Notes under the pieces: generated by a model
Databases searched by the model: none
Told to the model about the DNA's origin: nothing
What the model saw: the letters and a program-made list of their open reading frames with translations, nothing else
Position numbers and translations under genes: made by a program
Assembly: GCA_009780065.1 (NCBI GenBank)
Contig: WRAS01000001.1
Coordinates: 252,140-316,139, forward strand
Length of the DNA stretch: 64,000 bases
Origin: Bacillota bacterium
Lineage (GTDB): Bacteria; Bacillota; Clostridia; Christensenellales; UBA1242
Reading direction: 5' to 3'
Shown here: one piece after another, positions 1-7,514 of the stretch
Position numbering within the stretch: the first letter of the stretch is position 1
Layout of the letters: each line of letters opens with the position of its first letter

Positions 1-671
1 TCTGGCCAGTCTGTGTGTCTTACGAACGCGGCACGTCGGGACTGTGATGTATTGGCATTTACCGTAAACAAATTTGGAAACATTCTGCGGACATGGTCAT
101 ATGCGTGACCAGCAATTACCTGGTGCGTGCCGCCATTTCCATATACCATTTTTCCACCTGTTGGACCACCTGCCTCCCATAATGGAACTATTTGATTTAT
201 ATCATTTCCACGTATATTGTTTTCTTGTGAACCTCGTCTGGATTCGGTGCTTAGCAAAATATCATTTTGTATTGAATTAATTATCCCTTTGCTTAATGCA
301 CTTTGATAATAATCTGTGAATCGATCTCCAATTAAAGATAACTGATAAAGACATGTTACATCATAACCAAGTCCGACAAGATAATCTCGGAACCCATCTA
401 GGTTATTTAAATTATATTGTTCGTACGATGTTCCTTCCCGTGTTGTATCATCGAATTGTATATTCAAACTGGCTTTCCATTCTTCTGGTGATAAATCTTC
501 GTTGGTTGCAATAAAACTTGGGGCTATATAATTTTCATTGGTAAACACTGGCAATCGCACAGAATGTTGCGCATTTGCGTGAACAATTATTGGCTTTTCC
601 GCTGTTAACGTAATTGCCAACGTAAATGCAATTATCACCATGCACCCAACTACAATCCCTTTTTTCTTCAT
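1..671 (-). CDS. secreted protein of unknown function, N-terminal part (runs off left edge)
   Basis: The reading frame is open on the minus strand from ATG at 671 to the window edge, giving about 223 residues. The start is preceded by a good Shine-Dalgarno (AGGAG) about 8 bases upstream. The N-terminus is a clear signal peptide: KKK, a hydrophobic core, then an ANA-Q cleavage-like site near residue 34. The mature part is Tyr/Asn-rich with no family I recognise. It is the third gene after the two RCC1-repeat genes, 39 bases downstream of the nearer one, so it probably shares their transcript. Function unknown; the exported location is well supported. Confidence 0.7.
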   Translation of the reverse strand, partial: MKKKGIVVGCMVIIAFTLAITLTAEKPIIVHANAQHSVRLPVFTNENYIAPSFIATNEDLSPEEWKASLNIQFDDTTREGTSYEQYNLNNLDGFRDYLVGLGYDVTCLYQLSLIGDRFTDYYQSALSKGIINSIQNDILLSTESRRGSQENNIRGNDINQIVPLWEAGGPTGGKMVYGNGGTHQVIAGHAYDHVRRMFPNLFTVNANTSQSRRAAFVRHTDWP

Positions 672-710
672 AAATTTTCTCCTTAATGTTTTTCTGTTTA
701 ATTTACCATT

Positions 711-1868
711 TTAAATTATTCTAACGGGCGCATTACGCATTCTCGATGTACCGTCTCCCAATCGACCGTATGAATTACTGCCCCATGCCCACAGGTGTCC
801 TTCATCTGTTATCGCAAAACTTGTTACCAATCCTGCGCTGACCGCGACAACTGTTTTTCCTTGTAAAATATGAATTGGACTTGTTCTTGTTACCGCATCA
901 AAATCCTCTAATCCATTTATTCCTATACCTAATTGACCTTCTGCACTAGACCCCCAAACCCACAAATTACCATTCATGTCCACGACCATTCTATGGCCAC
1001 TGGTTGAAATTGAAACGAAATTGCGCTCCTTCATTATTTGGACAGGGACAAGGTAAATATCCGTTGTGCCAGTTCCAGCCCCCCCCCCCCCCGTCCATAA
1101 ACCGCCATTTTCATCCAGTGCAGTTACGCTGCAAATTTCTGCGAAACGTACAGGTGTTGGAATTACAACTGGGGATGGTTGTATTGATGTGGTGCCGTTG
1201 CCCAACTGTCCTGAAAAATTGACCCCCCAACCCCACATATTTCCGTCAATGTCAAGTGCTAAAGTAGGTCCTGCAGCATAAACGTGCGTAAATTTTGTAT
1301 TCTGTATAATGTTAGCAGGAACGCCTGTACTATAACCAATTTCACCTGGAACATTACCACTTAGAATCCATAATCTGTTGTTCATATCAATTGTATAACT
1401 GCGGGTTCCAGTGGCGGAAACCACTTTGAATTGTTTGTCCGTCATTATTTGTTTCGGGGTCGAGCGATGTGTTGCTGTACCGTCACCTAATTGACCACCA
1501 CGATTTTGTCCCCACGTCCATAAACCGCCATCCACATCAATTGCCAAACTATGAAATCCGCCGGCACTAATCTTTTTAAATTGCGTATCTAACGGAATTC
1601 TGGTTGGGCGATTTCTGTTTCGTCTTGTACCATCGCCCAATTGCCCAAAATAATTATTCCCCCATGCCCAAAGATATCCATCCCCATCAATCGCCAACGT
1701 ATGCGAACCTCCACCGGAAACCGCGGAAATAGAACTTGGTAGGTTTATCCGTTCCCGTCGCCAACAAACAATTCCTATTACAAAAACCGTTAAAAACGCT
1801 ATCACGCCAATTGTTACAAAAATAATTACAAACTTTTGTGAATGCCTTGACCAAAATGATCTTTCCAT
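711..1868 (-). CDS. membrane-anchored RCC1-repeat protein (paralogue 1)
   Basis: 385 residues. One N-terminal membrane segment (about residues 13-33) is followed by an extracellular-type domain made of RCC1-family beta-propeller repeats, recognisable by recurring LWAWG / GQLGDGT / HTLAIDGDG motifs. RCC1 propellers usually mediate protein binding; in bacteria they are common in surface proteins. The start has an AAAGGA Shine-Dalgarno. It is 29 bases downstream of a close paralogue and very similar to it over the first propeller blades. A run of 14 C on the + strand (1079-1092) encodes a Gly4 stretch and could slip. The actual ligand is unknown. Confidence 0.8.
   Translation of the reverse strand: MERSFWSRHSQKFVIIFVTIGVIAFLTVFVIGIVCWRRERINLPSSISAVSGGGSHTLAIDGDGYLWAWGNNYFGQLGDGTRRNRNRPTRIPLDTQFKKISAGGFHSLAIDVDGGLWTWGQNRGGQLGDGTATHRSTPKQIMTDKQFKVVSATGTRSYTIDMNNRLWILSGNVPGEIGYSTGVPANIIQNTKFTHVYAAGPTLALDIDGNMWGWGVNFSGQLGNGTTSIQPSPVVIPTPVRFAEICSVTALDENGGLWTGGGGAGTGTTDIYLVPVQIMKERNFVSISTSGHRMVVDMNGNLWVWGSSAEGQLGIGINGLEDFDAVTRTSPIHILQGKTVVAVSAGLVTSFAITDEGHLWAWGSNSYGRLGDGTSRMRNAPVRII
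1079..1092. repeat. C14 homopolymer inside RCC1 gene
   Basis: Fourteen consecutive C on the + strand (G14 in the coding direction) within the RCC1-repeat gene, in frame as Gly codons. A length change by one would truncate the protein downstream. Such tracts are classical sites of slipped-strand phase variation. Confidence 0.9.
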
Positions 1869-1897
1869 AGTCTCATCCTTTCAATTTAAAATCACCG

Positions 1898-3061
1898 TTA
1901 AATTATTCTAACGGGCACATTACGCATTCTCGATGTACCGTCCCCCAGTCGACCGTATGTATTACTTCCCCATGCCCACAGGTGTCCTTCATCTGTTATT
2001 GCGAAACTTGTCGCCCCTCCTGTACTGACTGAAACAACCGTTTTTCCTTGTAGAATGTGGATTGGGCTTGTCCTTCTTACCGCAACCAAGTTTTCATCAA
2101 GGCCATCTATCCCTATGCCTAATTGGCCGTCTAAACTGCGTCCCCAAACCCACAGATTGCCATCTGTATCCGCAACCAACCGCGCTGAACCAGTGGAAAT
2201 TGCAGTAAAACTTCGTTCACTCATTATCTGTGTTGGCGTAAGGTAAATATCACCCGTGCCGGTACCTGCCCCCCCCCCCCAGGTCCATAATCCGCCATTT
2301 TCGTCAATTGCCATTGCAATACAAATCTCTACGAATCTTACGGGGGTTGGAATTATAACGGGGATCGGTTGTATTGCCGTGGTACCATTTCCCAATTGTC
2401 CTGAAACATTAATCCCCCATCCCCACATATTGCCATCAATATCCAATGCCAAATTACCGCCACCAGAAGAAACATGTGTAAATTGTGTGTTTTGTATAAT
2501 GTTAGCAGGAATGCCTGTGCTATAACCTATTTCACCTGGTATATTGCCAGTAAGAACCCATAACCTGTTATTGGTATCAATTGCATAAGCATTTCCATTG
2601 GCAGAAATTGCTATGAACTGTTTGTCTGGCATTATTCTTTGCGGTGTAGAACGATTTATTCTTGTACCGTCACCTAATTGTCCACTATTATTAACTCCCC
2701 ACGTCCATAGACCACCACCAATACAAATTGCTAGATTATTATGCAAACCCGAACTAATCTTCTTGAATTTTGTATCGATTGGAATTCTGGTCGGACGATT
2801 TCTGTTTCGTCTTGTACCATCACCCAATTGCCCAAAATAATTATTCCCCCATGCCCAAAGATATCCATCCCCATCAATTGCCAATGTATGCGAACCACCA
2901 CCGGAAACCGCGAAAATCGAACTTGGCAAGACTACATTTTCTTGTCGCCCAAAAAATCCAAAAAACCAAAGGACTACGACCACATTTAATGCTATATACG
3001 CCAGGATTGATAAGGAAATAATTAACTTTAATGAATGCCTTGATAAAAATGATCTTTCCAT
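1898..3061 (-). CDS. membrane-anchored RCC1-repeat protein (paralogue 2)
   Basis: 388 residues from ATG at 3061. This start is chosen because the paralogue begins with the same MERSF motif and because a consensus promoter ends just upstream; a TTG extension to 3097 would overlap the -35 box. It has an N-terminal membrane segment (about residues 12-35), then RCC1 propeller repeats with the LWAWG and GQLGDGT signatures. It is first gene of a three-gene minus-strand operon with the neighbouring paralogue and a secreted protein. A C12 run (2269-2280) lies at the position corresponding to the C14 run of the paralogue. No Shine-Dalgarno is present. Confidence 0.82.
   Translation of the reverse strand: MERSFLSRHSLKLIISLSILAYIALNVVVVLWFFGFFGRQENVVLPSSIFAVSGGGSHTLAIDGDGYLWAWGNNYFGQLGDGTRRNRNRPTRIPIDTKFKKISSGLHNNLAICIGGGLWTWGVNNSGQLGDGTRINRSTPQRIMPDKQFIAISANGNAYAIDTNNRLWVLTGNIPGEIGYSTGIPANIIQNTQFTHVSSGGGNLALDIDGNMWGWGINVSGQLGNGTTAIQPIPVIIPTPVRFVEICIAMAIDENGGLWTWGGGAGTGTGDIYLTPTQIMSERSFTAISTGSARLVADTDGNLWVWGRSLDGQLGIGIDGLDENLVAVRRTSPIHILQGKTVVSVSTGGATSFAITDEGHLWAWGSNTYGRLGDGTSRMRNVPVRII
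2269..2280. repeat. C12 homopolymer inside RCC1 gene
   Basis: Twelve C on the + strand (G12 coding), in frame as Trp-Gly-Gly-Gly. It sits at the site equivalent to the C14 run in the neighbouring paralogue but with a different length, which suggests active length variation. Confidence 0.9.
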
Positions 3062-3097
3062 ACCACAATTATATTGTGGGTGTATTTTGCATGTCAA
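3062..3097 (-). promoter_or_regulatory. consensus promoter abutting the RCC1 start codon
   Basis: TTGACA (3092-3097), an 18-base spacer and TATAAT (3068-3073) are followed by only six bases before ATG 3061. Transcription would begin at or next to the A of the ATG. The -10 box sits inside a perfect inverted repeat (CCACAAT / ATTGTGG, 3063-3079) that could also be an operator. Confidence 0.75.
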
Positions 3098-3144
3098 CTT
3101 AAATAACCATCCACGACTTTCTGTAATGATTTTCTAAAAACCGC

Positions 3145-3173
3145 TTGTCAAGTCTATATAATATGTGTATAAT
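3145..3173 (+). promoter_or_regulatory. sigma-A promoter of rplS
   Basis: TTGTCA (3145-3150), a 17-base spacer and TATAAT (3168-3173), about 40 bases ahead of the rplS start. Confidence 0.75.
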
Positions 3174-3216
3174 ATTAAACGTTGAAAGAACTATTTAAAA
3201 GTGTGGTAATAAAGAA

Positions 3217-3753
3217 ATGAATTTGGTTGAACTTATTGAAAAGGAACAGATAACAAAAGAAGCGCCTCAATTTAACGTGGGTGATACCGTAAAGGTGCAC
3301 TTCAAAATTGTCGAGGGTACAAAAGAACGTATCCAGATCTTCGAGGGGCTTGTAATCGCCCGCAAGAACGGCGGAATCCGTGAGACTTTTACCGTACGTA
3401 AAATTTCTTTTGGCGTAGGTGTCGAAAGAACATTCCCGGTCTTCAGCCCAAGAATCGACAAGGTCGAGGTCATTCGCGAGGGTCAGGTACGTCGTGCAAA
3501 ACTTTACTATATCCGTGACCTATCTGGAAAAGCAGCATCCAAAGTAAAAGAAAAGAAAACCGCAAATATCGAAAAGAAAGAGGTTAAAACCGCCTCACAA
3601 AAACTAGAGGCTCTTAAGGCAAACAAAGCAAAACCAACTGTAAAATCAACAAAACCAAAGGCGGCTGCAAAACCCGCACCAAAAGCAAAGCCAGTAAAAA
3701 AAGAAGCCCCAAAAACCGAAGAACCAAAACCAGAAACCCCAGCAGCAGAATAA
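3217..3753 (+). CDS. rplS: 50S ribosomal protein L19 with long Lys/Ala/Pro tail
   Basis: 178 residues. The first ~115 match bacterial L19 (for example [36 protein letters not shown] and [16 protein letters not shown]). L19 sits at the 30S-50S interface. The usual protein ends near residue 115; here a further ~60 residues are almost only Lys, Ala, Pro, Thr and Glu, so the tail is probably disordered. It is monocistronic with its own promoter and a terminator at 3774-3797. Other ribosomal proteins in this window also carry such extensions. Confidence 0.95.
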   Translation: MNLVELIEKEQITKEAPQFNVGDTVKVHFKIVEGTKERIQIFEGLVIARKNGGIRETFTVRKISFGVGVERTFPVFSPRIDKVEVIREGQVRRAKLYYIRDLSGKAASKVKEKKTANIEKKEVKTASQKLEALKANKAKPTVKSTKPKAAAKPAPKAKPVKKEAPKTEEPKPETPAAE

Positions 3754-3773
3754 TCTAGTCAACAAATATTAAT

Positions 3774-3797
3774 AATCCCCATACGGGGATTTTTTTA
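3774..3797 (+). terminator. rho-independent terminator of rplS
   Basis: Seven-base-pair stem AATCCCC/GGGGATT with a four-base loop and a following T-run. Confidence 0.85.
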
Positions 3798-3815
3798 AAA
3801 ATTGTATAAAAACCC

Positions 3816-3847
3816 TTGACAAGTATATACTATGTGATATATAGTAT
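3816..3847 (+). promoter_or_regulatory. padR promoter with overlapping palindromic operator
   Basis: TTGACA at 3816-3821 is followed by a TATA-rich -10 (around 3838-3845). A perfect inverted repeat ATACTAT-N7-ATAGTAT (3827-3847) covers the spacer and the -10 box. PadR-family repressors bind AT-rich palindromes at their own promoters, so autorepression is the likely arrangement. Confidence 0.65.
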
Positions 3848-3881
3848 TGTACATTGCATAATACTTTGTAAAGGAGGAAAT

Positions 3882-4208
3882 ATGGATGTCCAGTTAAAAA
3901 AAGGTCTCCTTGATGTATGTGTTCTGGCGACCCTTGTAAAGGGTGATAGTTACGGTTGGCAAGTAATAAAGGATTTGGTTGATGTAATTGACATCTCCGA
4001 GAGTACACTTTATCCAATCTTGAAAAGACTAGAGCAGAGTGGAGGGATATCTACCTACGAAGTCCCGCACAACGGCCGCCTAAGAAAGTATATCAAGTTA
4101 ACCGACATTGGCAGGCAACGTCTCGAACAATTCAAACAAGACAGCCAAGGCCTAAGACAAATCTATGACTTCATAGAAAATACATTAAAGGAGGGGGATA
4201 ATGAATAA
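3882..4208 (+). CDS. PadR-family transcriptional regulator
   Basis: 108 residues from ATG 3882, which has an AAGGAGG Shine-Dalgarno; an upstream in-frame start would overlap the promoter. It contains the PadR winged helix (LKKGLLDVCVLATL, SYGWQVIKDL, STLYPILKRLEQSG). It overlaps the next gene by 8 bases, and a palindrome covers its promoter. In Firmicutes, PadR genes followed by DUF1700 and DUF4097 genes form a cell-envelope stress or antimicrobial-peptide response operon; the role here is inferred from that context. The inducer is unknown. Confidence 0.9.
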   Translation: MDVQLKKGLLDVCVLATLVKGDSYGWQVIKDLVDVIDISESTLYPILKRLEQSGGISTYEVPHNGRLRKYIKLTDIGRQRLEQFKQDSQGLRQIYDFIENTLKEGDNE

Positions 4209-4740
4209 AGAACAATTTCTTGCCCAGTTAAATTCTGAGACTGGTGACAATGAACTTGTAAGATACTATGACGAACTGGTCAGTGACCGTATCGAAGCCG
4301 GCGAAGACGAAAACACTGTTGTTGCATCATACGATGTTCAAAAAATTGCAAGGTCGGCGGGATTTGAAATCGCGAAAAAGGAACTGCACGCCGAAACACA
4401 AAACAGAAGAGGCGGTCGTGCCTGGATAGTAATTCTTGCATTGTGTTCTGTACCAATTACAATTCCTTTGGCAATTGCCTTCATTGCGATTATGATTTCA
4501 TTCTTTGCGGTTGCTTTGGGCTTGGTCGGTGGCGCAATAGGCGGATTGGTAATGGGTGCGGCTGCGGTTGTTGAAATGATAATAATTGGCGAGTCTGCAA
4601 GTTTTATTCTGCTATCGCTTGGGGCGTATCTTGTTGCACTTGCGATTCTTTGGATACTTGGTGTGTTGTTTGTACGTGCGCTAATCATATTCTATAACTG
4701 GATTGTTGTAAGATTCTTTAAATTTAGGAGGGCAAAATGA
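4201..4740 (+). CDS. DUF1700-family membrane protein
   Basis: 179 residues. An N-terminal helical region (about 1-60; LNSETGDNELVRYYDELVSDRIEAG in outline) typical of DUF1700/HAAS proteins is followed by three or four hydrophobic segments (about 75-170). It overlaps padR by 8 bases and the next gene by 4 bases (ATGA), so the three are translationally coupled. DUF1700 proteins are thought to transmit a signal between membrane and PadR-like regulators; molecular function not established. Confidence 0.85.
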   Translation: MNKEQFLAQLNSETGDNELVRYYDELVSDRIEAGEDENTVVASYDVQKIARSAGFEIAKKELHAETQNRRGGRAWIVILALCSVPITIPLAIAFIAIMISFFAVALGLVGGAIGGLVMGAAAVVEMIIIGESASFILLSLGAYLVALAILWILGVLFVRALIIFYNWIVVRFFKFRRAK

Positions 4741-5618
4741 AAAAAGTATCATTAATCGTTTTTATATCACTGATGGCAACTGGATTGGTGATTGGTGTGA
4801 TAGGTCTTGCAATGTACAGCTTTGACTTTTCACGTGTGCGTGCAGACATATTGCGCGAGGGGCACTATGAGTCTGCTTATATTACGCATACAAACACACC
4901 AACTGCACTGAATTTGAATGTTCGCAGTCAAAATGTTGTAATTGCACAAGGGGACGAATTCCGTGTCGAGTATTACCAAAACATGCACTATTCTCGAATT
5001 TCGTATAACATTGACAATGATGTATTTACTTTCACCTATTCACGCCGATTTGTTTTCACATTGTTCGAGGCAACACCACGTCGCTTCCGTACAATAAATG
5101 TAACTGTTCCGACTGATTTCGATGGAAACATAAATATATACGCACGCAGCGGGAACGTCAATATTTCAAACATTGACGCAGACAAAGTAAACATTGACAT
5201 TCGCAGTGGTAATACAACCATAACAAACATGGATGCAAGTAGCATCAATGTTCAAGGTAGAGCCGGTAACATAACACTTAACGATGTCAACGTGGATACG
5301 ACAATCACGACATATACGCGCAGTGGTAACACGAATATCAATGACGCAACTGGTACAACTGTAACTTCAAAATCGCGCAGTGGTAACATCAGAATGATAG
5401 GCCTCGAATTCACAAATATAACAACAGATATTCGCAGCGGTAATGCATCTGTTCTAGGGGTGCGTGGTAACGTTGAAGATTATCGTATAACAATGAGTAA
5501 CCGCAGTGGGAATTCTACATTAAATGGTTCGCGTGTCAGCGGAACCGTAAGTCATGGTACGAACGGAACTATCATAATGACCACACGTAGCGGTAACAAC
5601 ACATTGAGATTCATTTAA
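4737..5618 (+). CDS. DUF4097-family membrane-anchored beta-helix protein
   Basis: 293 residues. One N-terminal membrane segment (about 6-28), then an extracytoplasmic domain with repeated RSGN motifs about every 20 residues (at least eight copies), characteristic of DUF4097 adhesin-like right-handed beta-helices. It is the last gene of the padR operon and is followed by a terminator. In related operons such proteins are linked to envelope stress; direct function unknown. Confidence 0.88.
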   Translation: MKKVSLIVFISLMATGLVIGVIGLAMYSFDFSRVRADILREGHYESAYITHTNTPTALNLNVRSQNVVIAQGDEFRVEYYQNMHYSRISYNIDNDVFTFTYSRRFVFTLFEATPRRFRTINVTVPTDFDGNINIYARSGNVNISNIDADKVNIDIRSGNTTITNMDASSINVQGRAGNITLNDVNVDTTITTYTRSGNTNINDATGTTVTSKSRSGNIRMIGLEFTNITTDIRSGNASVLGVRGNVEDYRITMSNRSGNSTLNGSRVSGTVSHGTNGTIIMTTRSGNNTLRFI

Positions 5619-5641
5619 AATCGGTCAAAGCAAAGCGGAGA

Positions 5642-5670
5642 CGAGTGGGAAAGCCACTCGTTTTTCTTTG
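5642..5670 (+). terminator. terminator of the padR operon
   Basis: Stem CGAGTGG/CCACTCG with a GAAAG loop, followed by TTTTTCTTTG. Confidence 0.85.
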
Positions 5671-5677
5671 TTTTTAC

Positions 5678-5706
5678 TTTACTTGCCTTGGATATTTTGA
5701 TATCAT
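5678..5706 (+). promoter_or_regulatory. probable promoter of ppa
   Basis: TTTACT (5678-5683), 17-base spacer, TATCAT (5701-5706), located between the preceding terminator and the ppa Shine-Dalgarno. Confidence 0.55.
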
Positions 5707-5734
5707 AGGCAGATTAAATAAGGAGGATATTCAC

Positions 5735-6271
5735 ATGAATCCATGGCACGATATTTGTGAAAAACGCATTACAACGGAAAAATTTGTGGCGGTAACAGAA
5801 ATCGAAAAATGTACCAAAATAAAATACGAAATCGACAAGGAAACAGGTCTATTAAAACTCGACAGATATCTGCAAACCTCAACTTGCTATCCTGCAACAT
5901 ACGGCTTCATACCAAAAACACTGTCCGAAGACGGGGATCCACTGGACGTTCTTGTTTTGGACAACCTTGCGGTACGACCGATGACTCTTATTGATTGTGC
6001 ACCAATAGGTGTTATAGAAATGATCGATAATGGGGCGCGTGACGAAAAAATTATCGCGGTGCCGCTTTACAAAAATTCACCATACGCAAAGTACAAAGAC
6101 GTAACCGAGGTTCCACAACAAATGATAAGGGAAATTTCCCATTTCCTACGGGTTTACAAAGACCTCGAAGAAGACAAAGTTGTCGAAATCAAACCAACAA
6201 AAGGTCGCGACGAAGCAATCAAAGTAATCAAAGAGGCAATCGCACTTTATAAAAAGACATTCAAAAAATAA
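5735..6271 (+). CDS. ppa: inorganic pyrophosphatase, family I
   Basis: 178 residues from ATG 5735, which has an AAGGAGG Shine-Dalgarno. It hydrolyses pyrophosphate to two phosphates, pulling biosynthetic reactions forward. The family I signature EDGDPLDVLVL (about residues 64-74) and YGFIPKT are present, and the length is normal for the soluble family I enzyme. Many Firmicutes instead use the unrelated family II enzyme, so the presence of family I is a mild taxonomic clue. It is a single-gene unit between a terminator and the rpsF promoter. Confidence 0.95.
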   Translation: MNPWHDICEKRITTEKFVAVTEIEKCTKIKYEIDKETGLLKLDRYLQTSTCYPATYGFIPKTLSEDGDPLDVLVLDNLAVRPMTLIDCAPIGVIEMIDNGARDEKIIAVPLYKNSPYAKYKDVTEVPQQMIREISHFLRVYKDLEEDKVVEIKPTKGRDEAIKVIKEAIALYKKTFKK

Positions 6272-6291
6272 AAGTTGCTTAATTAAGAAGG

Positions 6292-6321
6292 TTGACAGAG
6301 ACACAATAACCAATGTATATT
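6292..6321 (+). promoter_or_regulatory. promoter of rpsF-ssb-rpsR
   Basis: TTGACA (6292-6297), 18-base spacer, TATATT (6316-6321). Confidence 0.75.
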
Positions 6322-6351
6322 GATGTTGTGCCAAATGGCATAAATCCTTTT

Positions 6352-6373
6352 GCAAGCAGTTGGGTGCTTGCCG
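6352..6373 (+). promoter_or_regulatory. hairpin in rpsF leader, possible S6:S18 binding site
   Basis: Stem GCAAGCA (6352-6358) / TGCTTGC (6365-6371) followed directly by CCG, 25 bases upstream of the rpsF start. In many bacteria an rpsF leader structure bearing an exposed CCG element binds the S6:S18 complex and represses the operon; the operon here is exactly rpsF-ssb-rpsR. The match to that leader family is by eye only. Confidence 0.45.
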
Positions 6374-6398
6374 AAAGAGACCATAAAAGGAGAAAAAA

Positions 6399-6770
6399 AT
6401 GGAAAAGAAAAACTATGAAATGATGATGATAATTTCACGCGACACTACCGAAGAAAAACGCGCAGACATCATCAAAAAGTTTTCCAAAATGGCGTCAACA
6501 AACACCATAGTGGAAAAATGGGGTATGAAAAAATTCGCATACCCAATCGACTATAAAAGCGAAGGTTTTTATGTCTTGTTTCACTTTCAAGCCGGTCCAG
6601 AGGTCATTAAACAAATGACAGACGCAATGAACATCACAGAAGGTGTAGCGCGTTACATTTTCGTTATTAAAGACGAAAAGATGTTAGAGGCCGATGCAAA
6701 ACGCCGTGCAATGCGCGCAGCCGCAAGAAAGACAGAAACAACAAAACAACAGGAGGAACAAGGTGAATAA
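6399..6770 (+). CDS. rpsF: 30S ribosomal protein S6
   Basis: 123 residues. S6 fold motifs are visible (NYEMMMIISRD at the start, KWGMKKFAYPIDYKSEGFY, EGVARYIFV). It partners with S18 in the platform of the small subunit. The C-terminus has a charged Arg/Lys/Glu tail beyond the usual ~95 residues. It has an AAAAGGAG Shine-Dalgarno and overlaps ssb by 8 bases in the usual Firmicutes order rpsF-ssb-rpsR. Confidence 0.96.
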   Translation: MEKKNYEMMMIISRDTTEEKRADIIKKFSKMASTNTIVEKWGMKKFAYPIDYKSEGFYVLFHFQAGPEVIKQMTDAMNITEGVARYIFVIKDEKMLEADAKRRAMRAAARKTETTKQQEEQGE

Positions 6771-7158
6771 AGCTTTTCTTATTGGAAATCTTACACGTGA
6801 CCCTGAATTGAAACAAATTCAAAACGGTGCCAGCGTCTGCAACTTTGCAATTGCGGTAAACCGTAAATACACAAGTGCTGATGGAACACGCCAGACTGAC
6901 TTCTTTAATATAATTGCTTGGCGTGCGCTTGGAGAAAACTGTGCAAAATTCTTGAAAAAAGGAAGCAAAGTAGGTGTGGTCGGCGAAATCCAAACACGCA
7001 GTTACGAAGCCCAAGATGGCTCTAAAAGATACGTTACTGAAATTAACGCGGACGAGGTCGAATTCCTGTCACCAAAGCAACAAGACGGTAACATGGGCGG
7101 TTCATCCGCTGCGGAAGACGGCATGCAACCGGTTTCCGATGACAACCTACCATTCTAA
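6763..7158 (+). CDS. ssb: single-stranded DNA-binding protein
   Basis: 131 residues from GTG 6763 (AGGAGG Shine-Dalgarno 7 bases upstream, inside the end of rpsF). The OB-fold motifs MNKAFLIGNLTRDPEL, FNIIAW and FLKKGSKVGVVGEI are present, and it ends in the acidic DDNLPF tip that recruits repair and replication partners. It is somewhat shorter than the usual 160-180 residues because the flexible linker is short. It lies within the rpsF-ssb-rpsR operon. Confidence 0.95.
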   Translation: MNKAFLIGNLTRDPELKQIQNGASVCNFAIAVNRKYTSADGTRQTDFFNIIAWRALGENCAKFLKKGSKVGVVGEIQTRSYEAQDGSKRYVTEINADEVEFLSPKQQDGNMGGSSAAEDGMQPVSDDNLPF

Positions 7159-7189
7159 ATTTAAATTAAATTATTAAAAGGAGATAACT

Positions 7190-7447
7190 ATGAGCGAAGA
7201 ACAAATCCAACCAGAAAAGAAGAAATCAGCACCGTCCGTGGCGGCTGCAACGCAAAAACCAAAACGCAGACCATGTGGGTTTTGCATGGAGAAAAATGTT
7301 TACATTGACTACAAAGACCCGCGTCTTAAAAAATACATGACGGAAAACGGCAAAATCGTTTCCCGCAGACAAACTGGTCTTTGTGCCGCGCACCAACGTG
7401 AATTAACCACTGCGGTCAAACGCGCACGCACAATGAGTATTATCTAA
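7190..7447 (+). CDS. rpsR: 30S ribosomal protein S18
   Basis: 85 residues with an AAAGGAG Shine-Dalgarno. The C-terminal ~60 residues are S18 ([37 protein letters not shown]). The CGFC pair and second CAAH site suggest a zinc-binding form. The first ~27 residues are a Lys/Pro/Ala-rich extension. It is the last gene of the rpsF operon and is followed by a strong terminator. Confidence 0.95.
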   Translation: MSEEQIQPEKKKSAPSVAAATQKPKRRPCGFCMEKNVYIDYKDPRLKKYMTENGKIVSRRQTGLCAAHQRELTTAVKRARTMSII

Positions 7448-7477
7448 AATAGTCTAAGCAGTTAATATACCGCAAAG

Positions 7478-7501
7478 AAAGCGCAACTTTGTTGCGCTTT
7501 T
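7478..7501 (+). terminator. terminator of rpsF operon
   Basis: Perfect ten-base-pair stem AAAGCGCAAC/GTTGCGCTTT with a TTT loop, the T-run being part of the 3' arm. Confidence 0.85.
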
Positions 7502-7514
7502 CATATGTATACAC

